Origin: Chloroflexi bacterium UBA4730
GTDB taxonomy: Bacteria; Chloroflexota; Limnocylindria; P2-11E
NCBI GenBank assembly: GCA_002404155.1
Contig: DHJC01000056.1
Coordinates: 7,170 to 71,169, forward strand
DNA: 64,000 bases
Reading direction: 5' to 3'
Program-made: the position numbers and the translations under genes
Notes under the pieces: model-generated
Databases searched by the model: none
Told to the model about the DNA's origin: nothing
What the model saw: only the letters and a program-made list of their open reading frames with translations
Shown: piece after piece, positions 49,400-57,970 of the stretch
Position numbering within the stretch: position 1 is the first letter of the stretch
Layout of the letters: every line of letters begins with the position of its first letter

Positions 49400-50839
49400 A
49401 TGGCACGAATGTTCATCAACGGTGAGCTCGTCGACGCGCAGGCCGGCAAGACGATGGAAGTCAAGAATCCCGCGAACGGCTCGGTTGTCGACTCGATCCC
49501 GCGCGGTACGGCGGCAGATGTCGACGCGGCGGTCGAAGCCGCCGCGAAGGCGTTCCCCGCGTGGGCCGCGCTCCCGCCGAGCAAGCGTGCGCAGCTCCTG
49601 CACGCGGCCGCGGAGAAGATGAAGGCCGCGGTCCCGGAGCTCGCGAGGCTGCTTTCGCTCGAGCAGGGCAAGCCGCTCGCGCACGCGATCCTGGAGGCCG
49701 CCCGCGTCCAGGAGAACCTCGAGTACTACGCAGGCCTCGCGGACAAGATCCGCGGCGACTACGTTCCGCTCGACGACCCCGCGAAGTTCGGCCTCACGAT
49801 CCGGCGTCCGGTGGGCGTCGTCGCGGCGATCACGCCGTGGAACTTCCCGCTCACGCTCATGGCGAACAAGATCTGCCCGGCGCTCGCGACCGGCTGCACC
49901 GTCGTGCTGAAGCCGGCGTCCACGACCCCGCTCGCGACGCAGAAGGCCGTGGAGATCATCAATTCGGCGGGGCTGCCGCCGGGCGTGCTGAACATCGTGC
50001 ACGGCTCCGGCAGCGAGATCGGCGACGCGCTCGTCTCGCACAAGAAGGTGAACAAGGTCGCGTTCACCGGCCAGACCGAGACAGGCAAGCGGATCATGAA
50101 GCTCGCGGCCGACAACGTGACGCGCGTCACGCTCGAGCTCGGCGGCAGCGACCCGATGATCGTGTGCGACGACGCGGACATCCGGCGCGCCTCCGCGGCC
50201 ACGGCCATCGGGCGGTTCTTCAACGCGGGGCAGGCGTGCCTCGCGGTCAAGCGCGTCTACGTGTTCGCGGCGGTCGCCGAGGAGTTCATGGCCAAGATCG
50301 CCGATCGCGCGAAGAAGGAGTGGAAGGTCGGCGACGGCCTCGCCGAGGGCGTGAAGATGGGCCCGCTCCACACCGAGCACCAGCGTGCGGAAGTCGAGTC
50401 GCAGGTCGCGGACGCGGTGAAGAAGGGCGCGAAGGTCCTCGCCGGAGGCGGACGTCCCCAGGGGGACGAGTATTCAAAGGGCTGGTTCATGGAGGCGACG
50501 GTGCTCACGGACGTCGCCGACGATTCGCGGATGCTCACCGAAGAGGTGTTCGGCCCGGCGCTCCCGATCGTCATCGTGAACGACCTCGACGAGGCGATCG
50601 CGAAGTCGAACGCGAGCGTGTACGGCCTCGGCTCGTCGATCTGGACGAAGGACCTGGCGAAGGCCCGCAAGGCCATCGAGCAGATCCAGGCCGGCTACAC
50701 CTGGGTCAACGACATCCAGGTCGCGTACGACCAGCTGCCCTTCGGCGGTTCGAAGCAGTCCGGCTTCGGCAAGGAGCACGGCCTCGAGGCTCTTGATGGA
50801 TACCTCGAGAAGAAGTCCGTCGTGCTCTCGGCGGGTTAG
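49400..50839 (+). CDS. NAD(P)-dependent aldehyde dehydrogenase
   Basis: 479 aa from the ATG at 49400 behind GGAGAGG; a GTG at 49376 is in frame. ALDH superfamily marks: AAITPWNFPLTLMANKICPALATGCTVVLKPAS, FTGQTETGKRIMKLA, the general-base Glu in TLELGGSDP, and the nucleophile Cys in NAGQACLAVKRV. The overall pattern is nearest succinate-semialdehyde and similar dehydrogenases. Followed 3 bases later by a small Cys-rich gene. Confidence 0.92.
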   Translation: MARMFINGELVDAQAGKTMEVKNPANGSVVDSIPRGTAADVDAAVEAAAKAFPAWAALPPSKRAQLLHAAAEKMKAAVPELARLLSLEQGKPLAHAILEAARVQENLEYYAGLADKIRGDYVPLDDPAKFGLTIRRPVGVVAAITPWNFPLTLMANKICPALATGCTVVLKPASTTPLATQKAVEIINSAGLPPGVLNIVHGSGSEIGDALVSHKKVNKVAFTGQTETGKRIMKLAADNVTRVTLELGGSDPMIVCDDADIRRASAATAIGRFFNAGQACLAVKRVYVFAAVAEEFMAKIADRAKKEWKVGDGLAEGVKMGPLHTEHQRAEVESQVADAVKKGAKVLAGGGRPQGDEYSKGWFMEATVLTDVADDSRMLTEEVFGPALPIVIVNDLDEAIAKSNASVYGLGSSIWTKDLAKARKAIEQIQAGYTWVNDIQVAYDQLPFGGSKQSGFGKEHGLEALDGYLEKKSVVLSAG

Positions 50840-50842
50840 CCG

Positions 50843-51097
50843 ATGGCCGACATCGCCGCACTCATCACGGAAGCGAAGGGACTGGAGCTGTTCCGGCCCC
50901 ATGGCGCCTTCGAGGTGCACTGCGCCCACTGCCACGCCCGGCTCGACGGGAACGGCGACTGCGCGACGTGCGGTCTCATCGGCCGGCCGGCCGCGGAGCT
51001 CGAGCGCCGCGCGGCGACGGACCCCGAGCGGGTGACCAAGCTGCTGACGACCGCGATCGCGAAGCGCCGCGGCTACACGCCCGCGGCAAAGGGCTAG
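50843..51097 (+). CDS. Small Cys-rich (zinc-ribbon-like) protein
   Basis: 84 aa, starting 3 bases after the aldehyde dehydrogenase stop. VHCAHCHARLDGNGDCATCG holds two CxxC pairs about 12 residues apart, a likely zinc knuckle. The rest is Ala/Arg/Leu-rich helix (AAELERRAATDPERVTKLL). Tight coupling suggests it serves the dehydrogenase or is a regulator; I do not recognise the family. Ends 4 bases into the convergent SDR gene. Confidence 0.7.
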   Translation: MADIAALITEAKGLELFRPHGAFEVHCAHCHARLDGNGDCATCGLIGRPAAELERRAATDPERVTKLLTTAIAKRRGYTPAAKG

Positions 51098-51897
51098 CTG
51101 GTAGCCGCTGGGAGCGCGGCCTCGGCGGCGCCGACGACCTCGGCGTCGCCGACCTCCAGGATCGCGCCGTTGCGCTCGGTCGCCGGCAGGCAGAGGTACG
51201 CGACGACCCGGGCCGGATCGTGCGGGTCCTTCACCCGCCCCTGGCGGTGGGCCTCGCGGAGCTCCTCGACCCGCGGGAACTGCTCCGGCGTGGACTGGCG
51301 GATGCGCTCCTGCATCGCGGTATCCATGAAGCCCAGATGGAACGCGCTCACGGAGACGCCGCTGCCCTCCATCTCGAGCGCGAGCACGCGCGTGAGCTGG
51401 TCGACCGCGGCTCTCGCGGCGCAGTACGCGCTCCAACCGGCGCTCGGGCGATCCGCGGCGCCGCTCGAGATGTTCACGATGCGGCCGTAGTCGCGATCGA
51501 GCATCCCCGGAAGGACCGCGCGGGTCGCCAGGTACGTGCCGCCGACGTTGATCGCGATGTTCCGCAGCCACATCGTGCCGCTGGTCTCGACGAGCGGGCC
51601 GATCGGATCGAGCACCCCGGCGTTGTTCACGAGGATCGTCGGCGGTCCCACCCACCGCTCCGTCGCGAGCACGAGCTCCTGGACCTGGCGCTCATCCGCG
51701 ATGTCGGCGGTCTGCGCGAGGGCCTTCCCGCCCTGCTTCTTGATCGCGTTCGCGACCTCGTCGAGCTCGGGTGCGTTGCGGGACGCGACGACGACATTCG
51801 CACCGAGCGCCGCGAGGGTGTCGGCGATCGCGCGACCGAAGCCGCGCCCGCCGCCGGTGACGATGGCGACCTGCTTCGCGAGGAGCGCGGTCGTCAC
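51094..51897 (-). CDS. Short-chain dehydrogenase/reductase with Lys-to-Arg active site change
   Basis: 267 aa from the GTG at 51897 (GTGA overlap with the aminotransferase stop). Cofactor motif TGGGRGFGRAIA and NNAG are intact; the catalytic Ser is in NISSGAA. The active-site motif reads YCAAR instead of YxxxK, coded AGA where AAA/AAG is expected. Classical SDRs need that Lys to lower the Tyr pKa and hold the ribose, so activity may be changed or weak. Substrate unknown. Confidence 0.82.
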   Translation of the reverse strand: MTTALLAKQVAIVTGGGRGFGRAIADTLAALGANVVVASRNAPELDEVANAIKKQGGKALAQTADIADERQVQELVLATERWVGPPTILVNNAGVLDPIGPLVETSGTMWLRNIAINVGGTYLATRAVLPGMLDRDYGRIVNISSGAADRPSAGWSAYCAARAAVDQLTRVLALEMEGSGVSVSAFHLGFMDTAMQERIRQSTPEQFPRVEELREAHRQGRVKDPHDPARVVAYLCLPATERNGAILEVGDAEVVGAAEAALPAATS

Positions 51898-53063
51898 GCC
51901 CTGACCGTCAGCTGCTTGGCGAGGACCGCGCTCAGGCGATCGACGTCGGCGTCGCGATGCAGAGCCCAGAACGAGATGCGGATCGCGTCCATCGACTGGT
52001 CGCCGACGTGCTTGATGACGACGCGATCCTCGTCCCACGCACGCTGGACGATCTCGGCCGCGCCGCCGGACCGCGGCTGCACGACGACGATGCCGGTCGG
52101 GTCGTCCGCGCGGCCGAGCAGGTCGAGCGGCAGCTCGCTGACGGCCGCGAGCACCCGGGTCCGCAGCTCCTTCACGCGCCGACCGACCCACGCGCCGAGC
52201 GCGCGATGGACCGCGAGCGCCTGGCGGATCCCGACGAACGCGGCCACGTCAACGGTCCCGATCTCGAAGCGGGTCGCGTCGTCGTTCAGCGTCATGTGCC
52301 CCTCGAGATCGTGGTCGGCGCGCGATCGCCAGCCGACGCGGCTCGGCGTCCAGCGCCCGGGGTCGGCGATCCAGGTCGCGCCGGTCGCGAGCGGACCGTG
52401 CAGCCACTTGTGTCCAAGGAACACCATGGCGTCGACCCCGAGCGCTCGGACGTCGACCGGGATCTGGCCGAGCGCCTGCGCGCAGTCGACGACGCTGATC
52501 GCGCCTGCCTCGCGGGCGAGCTTGGCGGCGGCCTCCACCGGGAGACGCCGGCCAGTGCGGCACGAAACGAGCGAGAGGACGATGGCTTGCGCGCCATCGT
52601 TGAACGCCTGCGCGACGTCGGCGAGGAAGCGTTCGTCGTCGTGCAGCGCGACGACGCGTACCCGATCGCCGCGGTCCTGGCGCCGGTACACCGGCAGCAG
52701 CGCCGCCGGATGCTCCTCCGCGGTCGTGACGATCAGCGCGCCCGGCTCGAGCGGCAGCGACGCGATGAGCGTGTTCAGGCCGTCGGTCGCCGACTGAGCC
52801 AGGGCGATGCGCGACGCGCCCTCCGGGTCACCGATGAACGACGCGAGATCGGCGCGCGTGGCGCTGAGCTCGGCGTTGTACGACTCGTAGCCGACGTGCG
52901 AGAACATGCCGACACCGTTCATCCAGGTGCGGTACGCCTCGGCCGCGCGCTGCGCGATCGGGAACGTCGGGCCCGATCCGGCGACGTTGAAGTAGAGGAA
53001 GTCGTCGTTCAGCGCGTTCAGCGCCTGGACCGAAGTCTCGGGCCGATCGTCGACGAAGGTCAC
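51894..53063 (-). CDS. Class V aminotransferase/cysteine desulfurase-like PLP enzyme
   Basis: 389 aa from the GTG at 53063. The PLP Lys is in FLGHKWLHGPLATG, the aspartate contacting the pyridine N in ISVVDCAQALG, and TTAEEHPAALLP is the typical substrate-phosphate segment. FEIGTVDVAAFVGIRQAL follows. The fold covers cysteine desulfurases, isopenicillin-epimerase-like and kynureninase-like enzymes; the HKW motif and lack of a C-terminal Cys loop favour an epimerase/lyase-like member over IscS. In a unit with a small membrane protein and the SDR. Confidence 0.8.
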   Translation of the reverse strand: MTFVDDRPETSVQALNALNDDFLYFNVAGSGPTFPIAQRAAEAYRTWMNGVGMFSHVGYESYNAELSATRADLASFIGDPEGASRIALAQSATDGLNTLIASLPLEPGALIVTTAEEHPAALLPVYRRQDRGDRVRVVALHDDERFLADVAQAFNDGAQAIVLSLVSCRTGRRLPVEAAAKLAREAGAISVVDCAQALGQIPVDVRALGVDAMVFLGHKWLHGPLATGATWIADPGRWTPSRVGWRSRADHDLEGHMTLNDDATRFEIGTVDVAAFVGIRQALAVHRALGAWVGRRVKELRTRVLAAVSELPLDLLGRADDPTGIVVVQPRSGGAAEIVQRAWDEDRVVIKHVGDQSMDAIRISFWALHRDADVDRLSAVLAKQLTVRA

Positions 53064-53422
53064 GCGGTCGTCATCCCGCGGATGGCGAGGCCCGCGGCGA
53101 ACAGGGCCATGAACCCGAACGCGAACGACACCGCCCGCGGTTCGCGCTTGCGCACGAGCGTCGCGGCCAACGGAAGCGCGACCGCGAGCGCGAACCCGTA
53201 CAGGATGTGGATCGACTGCGATGGCGACCGCGAGAACAGCAGCCCGAGACCGAGCGCACCCTGTCCGACCACCGCGATCTCGGCGATGACCAGCCCGCCG
53301 ATGAAGTTCGGCGTCGGCCGGAGGCCGCGCACGCCGAGGACCAGACCCCACACACCAACTATCGACAGATAGAGGACCAACGCCGTCGCGAACCGGCCGT
53401 GCAACGAGAGGACCACGTCCAC
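53060..53422 (-). CDS. Small four-helix membrane protein
   Basis: 120 aa. Hydrophobic segments at about 12-30, 42-62, 72-88 and 97-114 separated by short Arg-containing loops (GVRGLRPTP, VRKREPRAV). GTG start at 53422, 33 bases from the divergent ABC ATPase gene. No motif that I recognise. Its stop overlaps the aminotransferase start as GTGA. Confidence 0.65.
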   Translation of the reverse strand: MDVVLSLHGRFATALVLYLSIVGVWGLVLGVRGLRPTPNFIGGLVIAEIAVVGQGALGLGLLFSRSPSQSIHILYGFALAVALPLAATLVRKREPRAVSFAFGFMALFAAGLAIRGMTTA

Positions 53423-53455
53423 GCTCGCAGGCTAACCCATATCCTCGATGTCACC

Positions 53456-54379
53456 GTGATCGAAGTCCGCGACGTCACACGTCGCTTCGGGTCGTTCACC
53501 GCGCTCTCGCACGCATCGTTCGTCGTTCGGAGCGGAGAGATCGTCGCGCTGCTCGGGCCGAACGGCGCCGGCAAGACCACCGCCAGCCGGATCATCGCCG
53601 GCATCCTCGCGCCAACCGAGGGCGACGCGATCGTCGATCGCATCTCGGTCCGCGACGACGCGAACGCGGTGCGCGCGCGCTGCGGCCTGGTCACCGACTC
53701 CCCTGCCCTGTACGAACGGATGTCCCTTCGCTCGTATCTCACCTACTTCGCCCGCATGTACGACGTGCCCCAGCCCGGGCCGCGTATCGCGCAGCTGGTC
53801 GAGCTCATGGGCCTCACGTCCGTGCTGGATCGCAAGCTCGCCTCGTTCTCCCGCGGCATGAAGCAGAAGGCCGCGATCGCGCGGGCCCTCGTGCATGAGC
53901 CGCCGGTGCTGCTCCTGGACGAGCCGGCCACCGCACTCGACCCGGAGATGACCCAGACCTTCCGCGAGCTCATCGTCTCGCTCCGAGCCCAGCACCGCGC
54001 GATCCTGCTCTGCACGCATGACCTCGACGAGGCGCAGCGGATCTCGGATCGCGTCGTCATCGTCGACCGCGGCCGGATCGTGCGCGAAGGCGCGACCGAC
54101 GAGCTGCGCTCCGCCGGCCGGCCCTCGTTCCGCGCCGAGCTGGTCGCCGACGAGGCCCCCGTGCGCGCAGCGCTGGGGACCGCGGGCGTGACGGTCGAAA
54201 GCATCGCTGCGTCCAACGGTCGACTCGAGGCGCGCTGGAGCTCGGACGACCCGGCCGAGACGAACACTCGGGCGCTGCGGGCGCTCCTCGACGCGGGCGC
54301 GCGGGTGGTCAGCCTCAACTTGGAGACCCGCTCGCTCGAGGACGCCTACCTTGCGATCATCAAGGAGAGCCGGCAATGA
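53456..54379 (+). CDS. ABC-2 type exporter ATPase
   Basis: 307 aa from the GTG at 53456. Walker A GPNGAGKTT, signature FSRGMKQK, Walker B VLLLDEPATALDP and H-loop LLCTHDLDEA identify the DrrA/NatA-like class. About 90 C-terminal residues form the extra domain typical of exporters. No ribosome site is visible: the ATATCCT motif about 15 bases upstream could be a -10 box for a nearly leaderless message. Followed with ATGA overlap by its permease. Confidence 0.88.
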   Translation: MIEVRDVTRRFGSFTALSHASFVVRSGEIVALLGPNGAGKTTASRIIAGILAPTEGDAIVDRISVRDDANAVRARCGLVTDSPALYERMSLRSYLTYFARMYDVPQPGPRIAQLVELMGLTSVLDRKLASFSRGMKQKAAIARALVHEPPVLLLDEPATALDPEMTQTFRELIVSLRAQHRAILLCTHDLDEAQRISDRVVIVDRGRIVREGATDELRSAGRPSFRAELVADEAPVRAALGTAGVTVESIAASNGRLEARWSSDDPAETNTRALRALLDAGARVVSLNLETRSLEDAYLAIIKESRQ

Positions 54380-55074
54380 GAAAGGCGCTGCTCCTCGCCC
54401 GGCGCGAGATCGTCGAGCAGTACAGCGACCGGGGCGCGATCGTCCGGGCGCTGATCTTCGTCGCGCTGCCGATCGCCCTCGTCCAGATCAACCGGGGCAC
54501 TGGCCGGGCCCAAGACGGGATCATCCTCATCTTCGCGCTCCAGGCGGCGCTGCTGCCCGCCGCGACCGCCATCAACGCGGCCGCAGGCTCGTTCGCCGCG
54601 GAGAAGGAGGCCCAGACCCTCGTCCCACTGCTCGCCGCGCCGATCCGGGACATCGACATCGTGGCCGGCAAGCTCCTCGCGGTGCTGGCACCCGCTGCCG
54701 GCTTGTCGCTCGTCTCGCTCGTGGCCTTCGACGCGGCCTCGTCCGCGGTGTACGGCGCCGATCGGGTCGCCCGCGTGCTCGGTCCGGCCACGCTCTACGG
54801 CCTCTTCGCCCTGTCGGTCTTCCTGATCCTCACCATCGGCGCGTGGGTGATGGTCGTCTCGGCGCGCGTCGGCAGCCAGCGCACCGCGCAGCAGATCGCG
54901 GGCTTCGTGCTCGCCGGGATGATCGTCGCGCTGAGCGCGATCGGGGGCGCGATCCAGAACCTGGCGGCGGTGGTGGTGGTCGGTGTGGTGGCGGCGATCC
55001 TCATCTCCGATCTCGTGGCGCTCGAGCTCGCGCGGCGACTCTGGAATCGGGAGGAAGCGGTGGCGCGGCTGTGA
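54376..55074 (+). CDS. ABC-2 type exporter permease
   Basis: 232 aa with six hydrophobic segments. EIVEQYSDRGAIVRALIFVALP and AAGSFAAEKEAQTLVPLLAAPIRDIDIVAGKLLAVL form the ABC-2 pattern, resembling NatB/YhaP-like sodium or drug exporters. Makes a transporter with the ATPase immediately upstream. Its stop overlaps the ilvE-like start as GTGA. Confidence 0.82.
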   Translation: MRKALLLARREIVEQYSDRGAIVRALIFVALPIALVQINRGTGRAQDGIILIFALQAALLPAATAINAAAGSFAAEKEAQTLVPLLAAPIRDIDIVAGKLLAVLAPAAGLSLVSLVAFDAASSAVYGADRVARVLGPATLYGLFALSVFLILTIGAWVMVVSARVGSQRTAQQIAGFVLAGMIVALSAIGGAIQNLAAVVVVGVVAAILISDLVALELARRLWNREEAVARL

Positions 55075-56018
55075 AAGCGGGACCAAGTCCGGCGAACGAG
55101 ATCCCCGAGGCCGGCACCGCGTACCTCGACGGCGCGTTCGTGCCGTTCGCCGACGCGAAGGTGAGCATCGCGACGCACGCCCTCCAGTACGGAACCGGCG
55201 TGTTCGAAGGCATCCGCGCGTACTGGAACCCGAGCCACGAGCAGCTCTACGTCTTCCGCCTGCGCGAGCACTTCGAGCGGATGACCCGCTCCTGCCGCAT
55301 CGTCCGCATCGACCTTCCAGGCGATGCCGACGAGCTCTCCGAGATCGTGCTCGAACTGCTGCGGCGCAACGCCTTCCGCAGCGACGTGTACATCCGCCCG
55401 CTCGCGTACAAGGCCGCGCGCGTCGTGAAGGTGGCCCTGCACGGGCTGCGCGACGGCTTCGGCATCTACGCGTTCCCGATGGGCGGCTACCTCTCCACCG
55501 GCGGGCTCGCCGCGCACACCTCGAGCTGGCGGCGCATCTCGGACGAGGCGATCCCGGCGCGGGCGAAGGTGAGCGGCGCGTACATCAACACCGCGCTCGC
55601 GGTGGACGAGGCTGGCGAGCATCGGGCCGAGGAGGCCATCTTCCTCACCGCCGGCGGGCACGTGTCCGAAGGCGGGGGCTCGAACCTGATCATGGTCCGC
55701 GACGGCGCGCTCGTCACGCCGCCGGTCACCGACGACATCCTCGAAGGGATCACCCGTCAGACGATCGCCGAGCTCGCGCGGGAGCTCGGCTACGCGTTCA
55801 TCGAGCGGTCCATCGACCGCACCGAGCTGTTCGTATGCGAGGAGCTCTTCTTCTGCGGCACCGGGGCCCAGGTCGCGCCGTGCGTCAAGGTCGACGGGCG
55901 GCAGGTCGGTGACGGTGCGGTCGGGCCGATCGCGAAGGCCATCGGCGAGCGGTACTTCGCGATCGCGCGCGGCGACGATGCGTCGCACCCGGAGTGGCGG
56001 ACCGCCGTCTTCGGGTGA
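55071..56018 (+). CDS. ilvE: Branched-chain amino acid aminotransferase (PLP fold type IV)
   Basis: 315 aa from the GTG at 55071. Interconverts branched-chain amino acids and 2-oxo acids using 2-oxoglutarate/glutamate. Segments AYLDGAFVPFADAKVSIATHALQYGTGVFEGIRAYW, the PLP Lys in AKVSGAYINTALA, FLTAGGHVSEGGGSNLIMV and EELFFCGTGAQVAPC are the IlvE standard. D-amino-acid transaminases share the fold, but the ALQYG/FEGIRAY context favours IlvE. In one unit with the ABC-2 genes and pheA by stop-start overlaps. Confidence 0.88.
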   Translation: MKAGPSPANEIPEAGTAYLDGAFVPFADAKVSIATHALQYGTGVFEGIRAYWNPSHEQLYVFRLREHFERMTRSCRIVRIDLPGDADELSEIVLELLRRNAFRSDVYIRPLAYKAARVVKVALHGLRDGFGIYAFPMGGYLSTGGLAAHTSSWRRISDEAIPARAKVSGAYINTALAVDEAGEHRAEEAIFLTAGGHVSEGGGSNLIMVRDGALVTPPVTDDILEGITRQTIAELARELGYAFIERSIDRTELFVCEELFFCGTGAQVAPCVKVDGRQVGDGAVGPIAKAIGERYFAIARGDDASHPEWRTAVFG

Positions 56019-56875
56019 AGGTCGCGTACCAGGGCCTGGCCGGCGCGTACTCCGAAGCGGCGACGGCCGCCCTCTTCCCGCAGGACACCGCGGTCCCGAC
56101 GCGGACGTTCGGCGAGGTCTTCGCCGCGCTCGGATCGAGCGAGGTGGACGCCGCGGTCGTGCCCGTCGAGAACACCCACGTCGGATCGGTGGTCGACGTG
56201 TACGACCTCCTCCGCCAGCACGCCGGCCTCCAAGTCATCGCGGAAGCGATCGTGCGCGTCCGGCACTGTCTCCTCGCCCGCCCCGGCGCGACCCTGGAGG
56301 GGATCACGAGCGCGCGCTCGCATCCGCAGGCCCTCGCCCAGGTCGACGACTTCCTCCGCGCGAGACGGATCGAGCCGGTCGTCGCGTACGACACCGCCGG
56401 CGCCGCGGCGGAGGTCGCCGCGGGCCACGACCGGTCGGTCGCCGCGGTCGCGAGCAAACGCGCCGCGCGCGAGTATGGCCTGACCGTCCTTGCCGAAGCC
56501 ATCGAGACCACGCCCGACAACTTCACGCGGTTCTTCGCTCTCGCGCGACGCGGCGACGCGGCTCCCGGTGGTCGGGTGCCCGAAGCGCTGCGGGCCGGTC
56601 CGCCCAAGACGAGCCTCGCGTACGCGACGGCGAATGTCCCCGGAGCGCTCAGCCGCTCACTCCAGCCATTCGCAACCGCGGGCCTGCAGCTCACGAAGAT
56701 CGAGTCCCGGCCGAGCCGCGCGGCGCCGTGGGACTACGTCTTCTACCTCGACGTCGAGGGCGACCCAGCGCGCAGCCCGGCGACCGGGGCCCTCGCGCTC
56801 ATGAAGACGTGCTGCGCGTGGATCCAGGTGCTCGGCACCTATCGCGCGGCGACCACGGTCATCGAGCCCGACTAG
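56015..56875 (+). CDS. pheA: Prephenate dehydratase
   Basis: 286 aa from the GTG at 56015, overlapping the ilvE-like stop as GTGA. Converts prephenate to phenylpyruvate in phenylalanine synthesis. AYQGLAGAYSEAA opens the catalytic domain, VPVENTHVGSV is the substrate loop and NFTRFF holds the catalytic Thr-Arg-Phe. The regulatory ACT domain (about 200-280) keeps the ESRPSR motif that binds Phe. Monofunctional, without a chorismate mutase part. Confidence 0.93.
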   Translation: MKVAYQGLAGAYSEAATAALFPQDTAVPTRTFGEVFAALGSSEVDAAVVPVENTHVGSVVDVYDLLRQHAGLQVIAEAIVRVRHCLLARPGATLEGITSARSHPQALAQVDDFLRARRIEPVVAYDTAGAAAEVAAGHDRSVAAVASKRAAREYGLTVLAEAIETTPDNFTRFFALARRGDAAPGGRVPEALRAGPPKTSLAYATANVPGALSRSLQPFATAGLQLTKIESRPSRAAPWDYVFYLDVEGDPARSPATGALALMKTCCAWIQVLGTYRAATTVIEPD

Positions 56876-57262
56876 CCATTGAGGCCCGGCGGCTGTCGAA
56901 GTACAACGGTTTTCCGGGACGGCGTTACGTCACCGGGTCTGGGCTGCTAGCTCAGGATCCGCGCGCGAGCCGGCCCGTGATCACGGCCACTCGTCATCGG
57001 GCGGCACCCTGAACCGTTGTCCTCGTCCGATGGGCCGCCGTCGGATCAGTGTCGGCACTCGCCGCGCGTTGTAGATGCGATCCATGGTGACGAGCAAGCC
57101 GACGACGGCCCCAACGAACCAGCCGCGACTTGGCACGGCGGCACAAGTCGTCCTGCGATCAGCGGCGATCGGCGACCGCGAGTCGAGCGGTGAGCCGGGG
57201 GGAACGCGGCAGGCGCCGCTCTCACGCGGCGCCTGTCGCGAAAGAAGGGAGGTGGGGTGGGG
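56876..57262. other. Intergenic region of 387 bases
   Basis: Lies between the convergent pheA gene and the secreted-protein gene. No frame has protein-like composition or homology that I recognise. Apart from the stem-loop at 57208-57237 I see no defined element; it would hold the 3' ends of both transcripts. Confidence 0.6.
57208..57237. terminator. Perfect stem-loop behind the secreted-protein gene
   Basis: CAGGCGCCGC (57210-57219) pairs perfectly with 57226-57235 around the loop TCTCAC; two further outer pairs give a 12-bp stem. It lies 26 bases downstream of the stop of the minus-strand gene, as a terminator would, but no clear U tract follows on either strand. Could be a rho-independent-like end or a transcript-stabilising hairpin. 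Confidence 0.5.
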
Positions 57263-57856
57263 CTAGTTCGCTGCGGTCGGCTTCGGCGAGCCCTTGTGGT
57301 CGATGACCTTCACGATGCCGTCGTCCACCTTCGGGGTGAGCTGGTCCGCCTGGGCCTGGGTGAGCGTGCCCGCGGCCACCGCTGCCTGGATGCGCGTCGC
57401 TGCCGCGGCGTCGAGATCCGTCAGCAGGCCCTCGCGCGACTTGTTCGGCGTGCCGTTCGCGATCTCGCCGAGGCTCTTGCCCGAGCGGAGCTGTTGCTTC
57501 ACCTGGTCGGCCGGGAGGCCGAGGTAGCTGACGCTCTCCTTGGCGACGTCGCCGACGAACTCGCGGAGCTTCGGGTGGCCCGACTTCGCCAGGCTCCCGA
57601 GGGCGTCGATGATCGCGTCCTCCTGGGCCTGGGTGATGACGTTCTTCGCCACGAGGGCATCGAGCACGGCCTTCAGCTTGGCCTTCGCCCTCTCGCCCGT
57701 CGTCATCGCCGTGCTCGAGTCGGGCGCGGTCATCGCGACCGTGTCGGTCGGCGTCGAAGCAGCTGCGAGGGCGATGCCGCCGAGGAGGCCGGCGCCGAGG
57801 ACGCCCGCGCTCACGATCGCTGCGGTCTTCGAGCGAAGGATCGAGGCTGCGTTCAT
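57263..57856 (-). CDS. Secreted helical protein with two TQAQ repeats
   Basis: 197 aa with an N-terminal signal or anchor (AAIVSAGVLGAGLLGGIALAAAS). The mature part is helical and has two similar units, ALVAKNVITQAQEDAIIDAL and AAVAAGTLTQAQADQLTPKV, plus a middle LREFVGDVAKESVSYLGLPADQVKQQLRSGKSLGEIA. Such TQAQAD repeats occur in many secreted actinobacterial and Chloroflexota proteins of unknown role. GGAGA precedes the ATG. Single gene between hairpins. Confidence 0.65.
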   Translation of the reverse strand: MNAASILRSKTAAIVSAGVLGAGLLGGIALAAASTPTDTVAMTAPDSSTAMTTGERAKAKLKAVLDALVAKNVITQAQEDAIIDALGSLAKSGHPKLREFVGDVAKESVSYLGLPADQVKQQLRSGKSLGEIANGTPNKSREGLLTDLDAAAATRIQAAVAAGTLTQAQADQLTPKVDDGIVKVIDHKGSPKPTAAN

Positions 57857-57878
57857 GTCTATTGTTCTCCCAAGATCT

Positions 57879-57895
57879 GCCCGCGCGGTGCGGGC
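57879..57895. other. Short GC stem-loop
   Basis: GCCCGC, loop GCGGT, GCGGGC, just upstream of the secreted-protein gene and 76 bases downstream of the lipid-kinase stop. It might end the lipid-kinase transcript (minus strand), or lie in the leader of the next gene. Six base pairs only and no U tract, so weak. Confidence 0.35.
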
Positions 57896-57970
57896 GTTCT
57901 ATGAGAGCTATCGGATGGGCCAGCCAGGAGTTGCGCTCGGCGGCGTCCTCTTACAGCCCCTTAACAACCA

